DNA of 52,630 bases. It comes from an uncultured Clostridia bacterium (lineage in GTDB: Bacteria > Bacillota > Clostridia > Oscillospirales > CAG-272). The position numbers were made by a program, and so were the translations under genes. Numbering within the stretch: position 1 is the first letter of the stretch; the number at the start of each line of letters is the position of its first letter. Shown here piece after piece: positions 44,914 to 52,630 of this stretch. The notes beneath the pieces are model-generated. The model was not told where the DNA came from. It ran no database searches and saw only the letters and a list, made by a program, of their open reading frames with translations. Location: the NCBI GenBank assembly GCA_937893945.1, contig CALCTA010000087.1, forward strand, positions 1 through 52,630. Reading direction: 5' to 3'.

Positions 44914-46071
44914 GTGAGCGATATCAGAAATTTAAAAAGCAGAACGTGGGCTGAGGTTGACCTTGACTGCGTTGAATATAATTACAGGGCGCAAGCCGAA
45001 ATGTATAAAGGAAAGGCAAGGATCTGTTGCGTTGTTAAGGCGAATGCCTACGGGCACGGAGCCGACGTGATTTCAAGAATACTTGAGGATCTGGGCGCTG
45101 ACTTTTTTGCGGTCGCTGATATAGATGAAGCGATCCGTCTCAGAGATGCTGGGATAAAATCTTCTATACTGATCCTCGGCTACACGCCTCCCGAAAACGC
45201 TAAACTACTTGCGGAAAAAGAAATCTCTCAGTGCGTATATTCTTATGAATACGCTAAGCAGCTTGCACACGAGGCAACTCTCGCGGGCGTTCGTATTCGT
45301 GTGCATTTTAAGATAGATACGGGCATGGGAAGAATAGGATTTGTTTTCCGTCATTCCAAAGACGAATCGCTTTCCGAGCTTCTCAAGGCGTGCGCACTTG
45401 AGCCCTTTATTCATGAAGGAATATTCACTCATTTTCCCTCATCCGATCTCCTCGACAGCGGAGAAGAGTTCACAAAACAGCAATTTGACCGCTTCTGCGA
45501 GGTTGTTGAACAGCTTGAACAAAACCTATATACCTTTGAAATAAAGCATTGTTCAAATAGTGCGGCAGCTCTTTACGATCCGCAATATGCGCTTGACATG
45601 GTGCGCATCGGATTGCTTTTGTTTGGTGCGCTACCGTCGGCAGAACGAGCAAGTGAATTTACACCCAAGCAAACCATGACGCTTAAAACCGTCATATCAA
45701 ACGTTAAAACAGTAAAGGCGGGTGATTCTATAGGCTATGGATGCGAGTATATCGCAAAGAGCGATATGAAGATAGCGACTGTATCTATAGGATATGCTGA
45801 CGGTTTTCTGCGCACAAGCTATCCTAATGGCATTAAGCTTACGGTAGGCGGTAAGGAGTGTGCCTTGGTAGGAAGGGTTTGTATGGATCAGTCTATGATA
45901 GACGTAACAGACGTTGAGAACGTCGGTATCGGAGACGAGGTCATCGTATTTGGAAATGGTGGCTGTAACAGTCTGTTTGATTTTGCCCTGAAGAGCGGAA
46001 CGGTTCCTCACGAGGCGCTTTGCCTTGTAGGAGCAAGAGTGCCAAGAGTATATGTACGGAGCAATAGCTGA
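44914..46071 (+). CDS. alr: Alanine racemase
   Basis: Alr interconverts L- and D-alanine for peptidoglycan using pyridoxal phosphate. The 385-residue fold-type III enzyme has the PLP lysine in CVVKANAYGHGA near residue 42, KIDTGMGRIGF, HCSNSAAALY, and the second catalytic tyrosine region in SIGYGCEY, with the C-terminal MDQSMIDVT. The start is a GTG with GGAG 9 bases upstream; there is no ATG near. It has its own promoter and stands between purC and the purE operon. Confidence 0.95.
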   Translation: MSDIRNLKSRTWAEVDLDCVEYNYRAQAEMYKGKARICCVVKANAYGHGADVISRILEDLGADFFAVADIDEAIRLRDAGIKSSILILGYTPPENAKLLAEKEISQCVYSYEYAKQLAHEATLAGVRIRVHFKIDTGMGRIGFVFRHSKDESLSELLKACALEPFIHEGIFTHFPSSDLLDSGEEFTKQQFDRFCEVVEQLEQNLYTFEIKHCSNSAAALYDPQYALDMVRIGLLLFGALPSAERASEFTPKQTMTLKTVISNVKTVKAGDSIGYGCEYIAKSDMKIATVSIGYADGFLRTSYPNGIKLTVGGKECALVGRVCMDQSMIDVTDVENVGIGDEVIVFGNGGCNSLFDFALKSGTVPHEALCLVGARVPRVYVRSNS

Positions 46072-46144
46072 ATATTTGTGTAAAAGCACGAATAATAAGT
46101 CGCTTATTTTGTAAAAATTTTATCTTTAATAGGCGTTTTTTATG

Positions 46145-46173
46145 TTGACTTTTAATAGGCAGTATGGTATAAT
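46145..46173 (+). promoter_or_regulatory. Promoter of the purE operon
   Basis: -35 TTGACT (46145-46150), 17-base spacer, perfect -10 TATAAT (46168-46173). Transcription would start about 25 bases before the ZTP aptamer. Confidence 0.9.
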
Positions 46174-46204
46174 TATTTTGTTGGATTTATATCCTTTTTA
46201 AGAC

Positions 46205-46285
46205 TTTTTGTAACCGGCGGATTTAGTGGAAAAAACCACAGTGGGAGCAAGAAGTAATATGCCGACCGCCTGGGCAGACCTGTCT
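46205..46285 (+). promoter_or_regulatory. ZTP (pfl) riboswitch aptamer
   Basis: The leader of purE has the ZTP/ZMP-sensing pfl RNA layout: a 5' half with ACCGGCGG (46212-46219) and a GTGG-AAAAAA-CCAC hairpin, and a 3' half with the hallmark CCGCCTGGGC (46266-46275), the conserved pseudoknot element. ZTP and ZMP rise when 10-formyltetrahydrofolate is short, and the riboswitch then turns purine and one-carbon genes on. It is followed by a terminator that uses the same TGGGCAG strand, so ligand binding and termination exclude each other. Exact edges are uncertain. Confidence 0.9.
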
Positions 46286-46317
46286 TGCTAAAGAGGGATA
46301 GGACTGCCCATTTTTTT
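46271..46317 (+). terminator. Riboswitch-controlled terminator before purE
   Basis: TGGGCAG (46271-46277), part of the aptamer core, pairs with CTGCCCA (46304-46310), extended by an inner CCTGTC/GATAGG helix, and is followed by T7 (46311-46317). Confidence 0.9.
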
Positions 46318-46334
46318 AAATTTTGGAGGGAAGT

Positions 46335-46829
46335 ATGAAAAAAGTTGGAATCATTATGGGAAGCGATAGCGATCTCCCTGTAGTAAGCAAGGCTATCGAC
46401 ACGCTTAAGGAGTATGGCGTACCCTTCGAGGTGCATATCTACTCGGCTCACAGAACACCCGTAGAGGCAAAGGAGTTCTCATCATCTGCGCGTCAGAATG
46501 GCTTTGGCGCTATCATTGCGGCTGCGGGAATGGCAGCGCATCTTGCAGGTGCTATTGCGGCTAATACAACTCTGCCTGTTATCGGAATACCCGTACAATC
46601 TAAAAATTTAGGCGGCATGGACGCTCTTTTGTCAACGGTACAGATGCCCTCAGGTATCCCTGTAGCAACCGTTGCAATTGATGGCGCGACCAATGCCGCT
46701 TTATTAGCTATACAGATACTTGCGGTTGAGGACGCAGAGCTTGCAAAGAAGCTTGACGACGCGCGCAATGCAGGCGCTGAAAAGGTACTCAAGAAGAACG
46801 CGGACATCGCCGCTACCTATAATCTGTAA
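46335..46829 (+). CDS. purE: N5-carboxyaminoimidazole ribonucleotide mutase
   Basis: PurE (class I) moves the carboxyl group of N5-CAIR to give CAIR. The 164-residue protein has the typical GSDSDLPV start, the catalytic region SAHRTP, AAAGMAAHLAGAIAANT, and GIPVQ then PSGIPVATVAI. An in-frame TTG four codons upstream lies inside the AGGAGG-type site and is rejected. It is the first gene of the ZTP-controlled operon. No purK is visible next to it, which normally makes its N5-CAIR substrate; it may be elsewhere. Confidence 0.96.
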   Translation: MKKVGIIMGSDSDLPVVSKAIDTLKEYGVPFEVHIYSAHRTPVEAKEFSSSARQNGFGAIIAAAGMAAHLAGAIAANTTLPVIGIPVQSKNLGGMDALLSTVQMPSGIPVATVAIDGATNAALLAIQILAVEDAELAKKLDDARNAGAEKVLKKNADIAATYNL

Positions 46830-46868
46830 TCGGAAATTTAGCAAACAAGTAACCACGGGAGGAAAGCT

Positions 46869-48293
46869 ATGGGTGGATTTTTTGGAGTCGTAAGCTCACA
46901 CGACGCCATCTCAGACGTATTCTTTGGAACCGATTATCACTCTCACCTTGGACCAAGGCGCGGAGGTATGGCGTCTTATGACGCCGAGATCGGATTTCAA
47001 AGAGACATTCACAATATTGAAAACTCACCTTTCAGAACTAAATTTGATCACATCTTTGAGGAGATGAAGGGTAATTCGGCGATAGGCTGTATAAGCGACA
47101 GTGATCCGCAGCCTCTGCTGATGCGCTCAAGCATGGGAGTATATGCTATAAGCTTTGTCGGACGTATAAACAACGCCGAGGAGCTTATTGAAAAATATCT
47201 TCTTGAAAACGGCGGACATTTCAACGCTATGACAGGCGGAAAGATAAACTCTGTTGAGCTTGTATCCGCGCTAATAAGCTATAAGGGCGACTTCTGTGAG
47301 GGTATCAAGTTCGCGCAGGAAAATATTGACGGTTCAATGTCTCTCCTTATTCTCAAGGAGGGAGGAAATCTAATAGCCGCAAGAGATAAAATGGGTAGGT
47401 TGCCTGTCATCGTCGGCAAGAGCAATTACGGACACAGCGTTTCCTTTGAGTCCTTCGCTTTTGAAAAGCTTGATTACAAAAAGGAATATGAGTTAGGCCC
47501 GGGAGAGATAGTAGAGCTTACGCCAAACGAAATAATTCAGCTCTCACCGCCCGGTGAAGAGATGAAGATATGCTCGTTCCTCTGGAGCTATTACGGATAT
47601 TCAAACTCCACCTACGAGGGAGTTAATGTTGAGCTTATGAGGTATAAGAACGGCGAAATACTTGCTCAGAATGATAAAGCTTCGGGCGCGGCTCAGGATA
47701 TCGACTATGTTTGCGGAGTTCCCGATTCAGGCACACCGCACGCTATCGGATATTCAAACGAGAGCAACGTGCATTTTGCCCGTCCGTTTATCAAATACAC
47801 TCCCACCTGGCCCAGAAGCTTCACCTCTGCAAAGCAGAAGGACAGAAACAAGATAGCAAAGATGAAGCAGATACCCGTAAACGAGCTTATCAAGGGAAAG
47901 AAGCTCCTTTTCGTAGATGATTCTATCGTAAGAGGAACACAGCTTCGCGAAACGGTAGAATTCCTTTATGAGAACGGAGCGGAGTCGGTGCATATGCGCT
48001 CAGCTTGTCCGCCTATCATGTACGGCTGTAAGTATCTTAACTTCTCGCGCAACACCGACGACCTTGAGCTTATAGCAAGGCGCACCATTATGGAGCTTGA
48101 GGGAGCTGAGGGCTTTAATTACATTGACGAATACAGCGACGCTTCTACCGAAAGAGGACAAAAGCTTCGCAAGAGAATAGCAAAGAAATTCAAATTTGAT
48201 TCACTTGAGTTCCAATCTCTTGAAGGAATCATCAAGGCAATAGGCATAGACCCTTGCAAGCTCTGTACTTATTGCTGGAACGGCAAGGGCTGA
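46869..48293 (+). CDS. PurF-like amidophosphoribosyltransferase lacking glutaminase residues
   Basis: PurF makes 5-phosphoribosylamine from PRPP, normally with glutamine as nitrogen donor. The 474-residue protein keeps the PRPP loop LLFVDDSIVRGTQ (346-358), GVPDSGTPHAIGY, and Fe-S-type cysteines: Cys235, Cys380 or Cys387, and Cys463/Cys466/Cys469 in the CKLCTYC tail. Yet the start MGGFFGVVSS has Gly where the nucleophile Cys1 must be, and the Arg, Asn and Asp that hold glutamine are replaced in GCISDSDPQ, SFVGRINN and INSVELV. An in-frame stop 30 bases upstream with no start codon between excludes a longer form. GGGAGG precedes the ATG. It may work with free ammonia or with a partner, or do something else; similar MGGFFG proteins occur in other anaerobes. 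Confidence 0.88.
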   Translation: MGGFFGVVSSHDAISDVFFGTDYHSHLGPRRGGMASYDAEIGFQRDIHNIENSPFRTKFDHIFEEMKGNSAIGCISDSDPQPLLMRSSMGVYAISFVGRINNAEELIEKYLLENGGHFNAMTGGKINSVELVSALISYKGDFCEGIKFAQENIDGSMSLLILKEGGNLIAARDKMGRLPVIVGKSNYGHSVSFESFAFEKLDYKKEYELGPGEIVELTPNEIIQLSPPGEEMKICSFLWSYYGYSNSTYEGVNVELMRYKNGEILAQNDKASGAAQDIDYVCGVPDSGTPHAIGYSNESNVHFARPFIKYTPTWPRSFTSAKQKDRNKIAKMKQIPVNELIKGKKLLFVDDSIVRGTQLRETVEFLYENGAESVHMRSACPPIMYGCKYLNFSRNTDDLELIARRTIMELEGAEGFNYIDEYSDASTERGQKLRKRIAKKFKFDSLEFQSLEGIIKAIGIDPCKLCTYCWNGKG

Positions 48294-48333
48294 TCAAAGT
48301 ATCAAAAGTTTATTTAGGAAAGGAATATTGAAA

Positions 48334-49377
48334 ATGTCAAACAGTTACAGTGAAAGCTACAAGGCGGCAGGCGTTGATATAACCGCAGGCTATGCGGCAG
48401 TTGAGCTTATGAAAAAGCATATAGCACGTACAAAGAACGAGGGTTGCCTTGACGATGTGGGCGGCTTTGGCGGTTGCTTTGGTCTTAACCTTGCGGGAAT
48501 GGAAGAGCCCGTTCTTGTTTCGGGTACAGACGGAGTCGGAACTAAGCTTCGTTTCGCTATGCTTCTCGATAAGCACGACACCATCGGCATAGACGCAGTC
48601 GCTATGTGCGTCAACGATATCATCTGCTGTGGAGCAAGACCGCTCTTTTTCCTTGACTATATTGCTTGTGGAAAGAACTACCCCGAAAAGATAGCGGCTA
48701 TCGTAGCAGGCGTTGCTGAGGGCTGCGTGCGTTCTGGCTCTGCGCTTATAGGCGGAGAGACTGCTGAGCATCCCGGCATGATGCCTGAGAACGATTACGA
48801 TCTCGCCGGCTTCAGCGTAGGTATCGTAGATAAGAAAAAGATCATAGACAACTCCAAGATGGCAGAAGGAGACGTAGTGATCGCTCTCGCTTCGAGCGGA
48901 GTTCACTCCAACGGCTTCTCACTCGTTCGCAAGGTGTTTGACGTTGAGAACAATACACACCTCACCGATCCCTGCGAGGAGCTTGGCGGAAAGAGTATAG
49001 CAGAAACACTTCTCACACCCACAAGAATTTACGTAAAGCCTGTTCTCGCGCTTCTTGAGAAGGTCAACGTAAAGGGAATAAGCCATATCACAGGCGGCGG
49101 CTTCTATGAGAATATCCCGAGATCCATTCCAGACGGACTTACCGCTAAAATAACCAGATCGGCAGTAAAGGTGCTTCCTATCTTTGACATGATCGCAAAG
49201 GTGGGCAACATTCCCGAGAGAGATATGTTCAACACCTTTAATATGGGTGTTGGAATGAGTATAGTAGTTCCCGCGGACGAGGTAGATACAGCTCTCGCGA
49301 TCCTCAGAGAAAACGGTGAGGACGCTTACGTTATCGGTGAGATAATCAAGGGCGATGACGGAGTGGTGTTCTGCTGA
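48334..49377 (+). CDS. purM: Phosphoribosylformylglycinamidine cyclo-ligase
   Basis: PurM (AIR synthetase) closes the imidazole ring using ATP. The 347-residue protein shows YKAAGVDITAGY, SGTDGVGTKLR, DAVAMCVNDI, GGETAEHPGMM and SGVHSNGFSLVR, with GGGFYENIPR near the C-terminal third, all typical. The ATG is chosen with AGGA 9 bases upstream over an in-frame TTG only 3 bases from it. It is the third gene of the operon, and its stop overlaps the start of purN. Confidence 0.97.
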   Translation: MSNSYSESYKAAGVDITAGYAAVELMKKHIARTKNEGCLDDVGGFGGCFGLNLAGMEEPVLVSGTDGVGTKLRFAMLLDKHDTIGIDAVAMCVNDIICCGARPLFFLDYIACGKNYPEKIAAIVAGVAEGCVRSGSALIGGETAEHPGMMPENDYDLAGFSVGIVDKKKIIDNSKMAEGDVVIALASSGVHSNGFSLVRKVFDVENNTHLTDPCEELGGKSIAETLLTPTRIYVKPVLALLEKVNVKGISHITGGGFYENIPRSIPDGLTAKITRSAVKVLPIFDMIAKVGNIPERDMFNTFNMGVGMSIVVPADEVDTALAILRENGEDAYVIGEIIKGDDGVVFC

Positions 49378-50018
49378 TGAAAAATAATATTACTAAGATC
49401 GCGGTTTTAGTTTCGGGTGGCGGAACTAATCTTCAGGCGCTTATAGATGCTGAGAAGAGAGGAGAGCTTGGCAACGGAAAGATAACTCTTGTGCTTTCCT
49501 CAAAGCCAGACGTTTACGCCTTGCAAAGAGCCGCCGACAACGGTATAGCTTCTAAAGTGCTTTCAAGAAAGGATTTTGAGGATATATCGGCATACTCACG
49601 CGCTCTTGCCGATGCGCTTACCGAGGCAGAAGCAGATCTCGTGGTGCTTGCAGGATTTCTGACTATAATAGACGAGCAGGTCTATGAGAGATTTCCCAAC
49701 AGGATCATCAACGTTCACCCCGCGCTTATCCCGTCCTTCTGCGGAAAGGGCTATTACGGACTTCGTGTTCACGAGGCGGCGCTCGAGAAGGGCGTTAAGG
49801 TCTCGGGCGCAACCGTACATATCGTAACACCTGAGTGCGATGCCGGACCTATAATATTGCAGAAGGCAGTCGAGGTAAAGCAGGACGACACCCCCGAAAC
49901 GCTCCAGCGCAGAATAATGGAGCAAGCCGAGTGGAAGATACTTCCCGAGGCGGTAAAGCTCTTCTGCGATGGCAGAATAACAGTTGAAAACAATAAAGTC
50001 TATATTAAAGGAGAATAA
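49377..50018 (+). CDS. purN: Phosphoribosylglycinamide formyltransferase (folate-dependent)
   Basis: PurN transfers the formyl group of 10-formyltetrahydrofolate to GAR. The 213-residue protein shows VLVSGGGTNLQAL, the catalytic INVHPALIPSF with Asn and His, and HIVTPECDAGPII with the catalytic Asp. The start codon overlaps the purM stop in TGATG, so the two are translationally coupled. Dependence on 10-formyl-THF fits the ZTP riboswitch upstream, which senses lack of this cofactor. Confidence 0.97.
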   Translation: MKNNITKIAVLVSGGGTNLQALIDAEKRGELGNGKITLVLSSKPDVYALQRAADNGIASKVLSRKDFEDISAYSRALADALTEAEADLVVLAGFLTIIDEQVYERFPNRIINVHPALIPSFCGKGYYGLRVHEAALEKGVKVSGATVHIVTPECDAGPIILQKAVEVKQDDTPETLQRRIMEQAEWKILPEAVKLFCDGRITVENNKVYIKGE

Positions 50019-50021
50019 AAA

Positions 50022-50738
50022 ATGAAGGTAACATCTATCGCAAACGAGCTTAATTCTCTCGCTTATCATGGCAGAGGAATTATAATTGGTAAGAGCGCTG
50101 ACTCTAAAAAGGCAGTTACCGCTTACTTCATCATGGGAAGAAGCGTAAACAGCCGCAACCGCGTTTTCATTGCTGAAGGCGACGCTATGCGCACAAAAGC
50201 TTACGACGAATCCAAGATGGTCGACCCTCACCTCATTATTTATTATCCCGTAAGAGTCCTCGGCAACAAAACTATCGTAACCAACGGCGATCAGACCGAT
50301 ACCATATACGACCTTATGGACAAGCAGATGACCTTTGAGCAGGCTCTTCGCACCAGAGAGTTTGAGGACGATAAGCCTAACTTCACCCCCAGAATTTCGG
50401 GAATCATCCGCCGTGAACGCGAGGGAATGAACTTTGCGCTTTCTATCCTCAAGAGCGCAGAGGGCGACGATAGCTCCTGCGAGAGATTTACCTACGCGTA
50501 CTCTAATCCCGTAGCAGGCAGAGCTAAGTTTATACACACCTACAACGGCGACGGTAATCCGCTTCCGTCCTTTGAGGGCGAGCCTAAGACGCTCGAGCTT
50601 CCCGACGTGGATATCGATACGCTCACCGACCTTATCTGGACCAATCTCAACGAGGATAACAAGGTTTCTCTCTTCGTAAGATACATAGATATCGAAACAG
50701 GCGAATCCGAAACAAGAATCGTAAACAAAAATCTTTAA
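50022..50738 (+). CDS. purO: IMP cyclohydrolase of the PurO-like family
   Basis: This enzyme performs the last step of IMP synthesis, ring closure of FAICAR, done by the N-terminal half of PurH in most bacteria. The 238-residue protein is not related to that MGS-like domain but fits the PurO-like Ntn-hydrolase fold family known from archaea and some anaerobes: GRGIIIGKSADSK, AYFIMGRSVNSRNRVF and AYSNPVAGRAKFIHTY are visible. AAAGGAG precedes the ATG. It is followed by a stand-alone AICAR transformylase, so the two together replace PurH. Confidence 0.88.
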   Translation: MKVTSIANELNSLAYHGRGIIIGKSADSKKAVTAYFIMGRSVNSRNRVFIAEGDAMRTKAYDESKMVDPHLIIYYPVRVLGNKTIVTNGDQTDTIYDLMDKQMTFEQALRTREFEDDKPNFTPRISGIIRREREGMNFALSILKSAEGDDSSCERFTYAYSNPVAGRAKFIHTYNGDGNPLPSFEGEPKTLELPDVDIDTLTDLIWTNLNEDNKVSLFVRYIDIETGESETRIVNKNL

Positions 50739-50750
50739 TAGAGGTGCGAA

Positions 50751-51935
50751 ATGAAAGAATTTGAACTTAAGTATGGCTGTAACCCCAATCAGAAGCCCGC
50801 TAAGATATATATGCAGGACGGCTCTGAGCTTCCTATCGAAATACTCTGCGGACGCCCCGGATATATCAACTTTCTTGACGCGTTTAACAGCTGGCAGCTC
50901 GTTAAAGAGCTCAAAGAGGCTCTCGGGCTTCCTGCCGTAACATCCTTTAAGCACGTCAGCCCCACCTCTGCGGCAGTAGGAATTCCGCTTTCAGATAAGC
51001 TTAAGAAGGCTTGCTTCGTTGACGATATTGAGGGTCTTGACGAGTCTCCCCTCGCTTGCGCTTATGCAAGAGCAAGAGGAACAGACAGAATGTGCTCTTT
51101 TGGCGACTGGGTAGCACTCTCTGACGTCTGCGACGTAACTACCGCGCTGATGATCAAGCGCGAGGTATCCGACGGTATCATTGCTCCCGGATACGAGCCT
51201 GAAGCTCTTGAGATACTCAAGACCAAGCGCAAGGGCAATTACAATATCGTAAAGATCGATCCTAACTACGTTCCCGCCTCTCAAGAATGTAAGCAGGTTT
51301 ACGGCATTACATTCGAGCAGGGAAGAAACAATTTTGAAATAAACAAGGAGCTTCTCTCAAATCTCGTAACTGCTAACAAGGATATGCCCGAAAGTGCGGT
51401 CCGTGATCTTATAGTCGCTCTTATCACACTTAAATACACGCAGTCGAACTCTGTTTGCTACGCGGTTGACGGACAGGCTATCGGTGTTGGCGCAGGTCAG
51501 CAGTCGAGAGTTCATTGCACCAGACTTGCGGGCGGTAAGGCAGACACTTGGTTCCTTCGTCAGCACGATAAGGTCCTTAACCTTCCTTTCAAGGACACCC
51601 TTGGCAGACCTGACCGTGATAACGTTATCGACGGCTACATCAATCAGAACGAAGAGGACGTTTGCGCAGATGGTAATTGGCAGAAGTACTTCACAGAGCA
51701 ACCCGAGCACTTCACAATGGAAGAGCAGAGAGCATATCTCGACACTATTGACGGCGTAGCTCTTGGCTCTGACGCCTTCTTCCCGTTCAGCGACAATATT
51801 GAGCGTGCGAAGAAATCGGGCGTTAAGTATATTGCTGAGCCCGGCGGATCTATCCGTGATGATCTTGTTATCGAGTGCTGCGACAGATACGGCATGGTAA
51901 TGGCGTTCACCGGAATGAGACTCTTCCACCATTGA
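50751..51935 (+). CDS. Stand-alone AICAR transformylase
   Basis: It formylates AICAR to FAICAR with 10-formyltetrahydrofolate. The 394-residue protein corresponds to the C-terminal AICARFT half of PurH: ELKYGCNPNQKPAK start, FKHVSPTSAAVG with the catalytic Lys-His, YTQSNSVCYAVDGQAIGVG, GQQSRVHCTRLA, DAFFPFSDNIE and ending MRLFHH. No MGS/IMP cyclohydrolase domain is attached, which fits the separate cyclohydrolase gene 12 bases upstream. GAGGTG precedes the ATG. Confidence 0.92.
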   Translation: MKEFELKYGCNPNQKPAKIYMQDGSELPIEILCGRPGYINFLDAFNSWQLVKELKEALGLPAVTSFKHVSPTSAAVGIPLSDKLKKACFVDDIEGLDESPLACAYARARGTDRMCSFGDWVALSDVCDVTTALMIKREVSDGIIAPGYEPEALEILKTKRKGNYNIVKIDPNYVPASQECKQVYGITFEQGRNNFEINKELLSNLVTANKDMPESAVRDLIVALITLKYTQSNSVCYAVDGQAIGVGAGQQSRVHCTRLAGGKADTWFLRQHDKVLNLPFKDTLGRPDRDNVIDGYINQNEEDVCADGNWQKYFTEQPEHFTMEEQRAYLDTIDGVALGSDAFFPFSDNIERAKKSGVKYIAEPGGSIRDDLVIECCDRYGMVMAFTGMRLFHH

Positions 51936-51954
51936 TTTTTTGGAGTATTTGACT

Positions 51955-52630
51955 ATGAAGATTTTAGTTGTTGGCGGTGGCGGAAGAGAACACGCCATCA
52001 TAAAAAAGATCAAGGAGAACCCTACAGTCGAGAAGATATACGCGCTCCCCGGAAACGGCGGCATCGCCGAGGACGCGGAATGTGTTGCTATAGGCGCTAA
52101 GGAAATAGACAAAATAGTTGACTTTGCCGTTTCCAATAATATCGACTACGCTATCGTAGCTCCCGACGATCCGCTCGTGCTTGGAGCTGTTGATAAGTTA
52201 AGCGAGGCAGGTATAGCTTGCTTCGGTCCTCGCGCAAACGCGGCTATTATTGAGGGAAGTAAGATATTCTCCAAGAATCTTATGAAGAAATACGGTATTC
52301 TTACCGCTGAATATGAGGTATTCGAGTCTCCCGAGGAGGCAGAAAAGTATCTTATGACCGCACCGCTTCCGACAGTTATAAAGGCTGACGGTCTTGCGCT
52401 CGGTAAAGGTGTTATAATAGCAAACACCCGCGAAGAAGCAAAAGATGCGGTTGTTTCTATGATGCAGGATAAGGTGTTTGGCAAGAGCGGTGACCATATC
52501 GTTATCGAAGAATTCCTCGAAGGTCCGGAAGTTTCCGTTCTGGCATTTACAGACGGCCACTGTGTTCGCCCTATGATTTCTTCCAAAGACCACAAACGTG
52601 CCTTTGACAATGATGAAGGTCTGAACACAG
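51955..52630 (+). CDS. purD: Phosphoribosylamine-glycine ligase, N-terminal part (3' end outside window)
   Basis: PurD (GAR synthetase) ligates glycine to phosphoribosylamine, directly using the PurF product. Translation runs open to the window end for 225 codons. The start MKILVVGGGGREHAI, LPGNGGIA, VAPDDPLVLGAVD (usually GPExPL) and the ATP-grasp segment PTVIKADGLALGKGV then EFLEGPEVSVL are typical. TGGAG precedes the ATG, 19 bases after the AICARFT stop. The last ~120 bases use GAA for all five Glu and CTG for two of three Leu, unlike the preceding part, a weak hint of a chimeric contig end. Confidence 0.93.
   Translation, partial: MKILVVGGGGREHAIIKKIKENPTVEKIYALPGNGGIAEDAECVAIGAKEIDKIVDFAVSNNIDYAIVAPDDPLVLGAVDKLSEAGIACFGPRANAAIIEGSKIFSKNLMKKYGILTAEYEVFESPEEAEKYLMTAPLPTVIKADGLALGKGVIIANTREEAKDAVVSMMQDKVFGKSGDHIVIEEFLEGPEVSVLAFTDGHCVRPMISSKDHKRAFDNDEGLNT

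Noticed and set aside
46839..46869. A hidden upstream start that would give the PurF-like protein a catalytic cysteine
   Set aside because: The in-frame codons between the TAG at 46839 and the ATG include no ATG, GTG or TTG and no cysteine.
49596..50954. A 452-codon open frame on the minus strand across purN, the cyclohydrolase and the AICARFT start
   Set aside because: It crosses three clear plus-strand genes and has no domain of its own; it is a shadow of their codon bias.
50022..51935. The cyclohydrolase and AICARFT genes as one frameshifted purH
   Set aside because: The first protein is PurO-like, not the MGS-like PurH domain, and each gene has its own ribosome binding site and complete ends.

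Overview
The window looks like a chromosomal segment of a low-to-mid GC anaerobic Firmicute of class Clostridia, probably an uncultured gut lineage related to Oscillospirales or Christensenellales. The signs are PolC, AddAB, the pyrH-frr-uppS-cdsA-dxr-rseP-ispG-polC cluster, a class III (oxygen-sensitive) ribonucleotide reductase, BspA-type leucine-rich-repeat lipoproteins, and strong AGGAGG ribosome binding sites. I see no phage, transposon, CRISPR array, rRNA or tRNA gene. Both ends cut through genes (dnaJ on the left, purD on the right). The first ~300 bases are much richer in GC (about 63% by hand count) than what follows (about 48%), so the extreme left end may be an assembly chimera.

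Layout: 1-1650, dnaJ end and prmA. 1653-10341, minus strand: a cytoplasmic-looking DUF11 protein, then an unknown membrane protein-addB-addA recombination operon. 10573-16536, plus strand: HtrA-type protease, OmpR-type regulator, sensor kinase, RlmA-type rRNA methyltransferase, family 2 glycosyltransferase and nitroreductase, closed by a terminator. 16583-22396, minus strand: DUF1846 protein, thioredoxin-reductase-like protein, NrdD with a fused C-terminal redoxin, and NrdG, with a NrdR-controlled promoter between nrdG and nrdD. 22520-24247, an XRE regulator and a membrane protein that converge stop to stop. 24457-35171, plus strand: the pyrH to polC housekeeping cluster. 35217-35996, a ZIP metal transporter.

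36203-43969 is the most unusual region: one apparent operon with a good promoter and terminator that encodes two LRR lipoproteins, three different SPFH (HflK/HflC-like) membrane proteins and a P1B-type metal ATPase with altered signature motifs. I propose it as a candidate uncharacterised envelope/metal system.

44030-52630 holds purine synthesis (purC on the minus strand; purE, a purF-like gene, purM, purN, a PurO-type IMP cyclohydrolase, a stand-alone AICAR transformylase and purD on the plus strand) plus alanine racemase. The plus-strand purine genes are headed by a ZTP (pfl) riboswitch with an overlapping terminator. The PurF-like protein lacks the N-terminal nucleophile cysteine and the other glutaminase residues but keeps the PRPP loop and candidate Fe-S cysteines.

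Two themes stand out. The nucleotide genes combine non-textbook variants: a redoxin-fused class III reductase beside a thioredoxin reductase without the NADPH motif, a PurF without glutaminase residues, and a PurH function split into PurO plus a formyltransferase. The envelope genes (protease with two-component system, site-2 protease, SPFH trio, LRR lipoproteins, metal ATPase) suggest investment in membrane quality control. All functions are assigned from sequence motifs read by eye; no database search was run.
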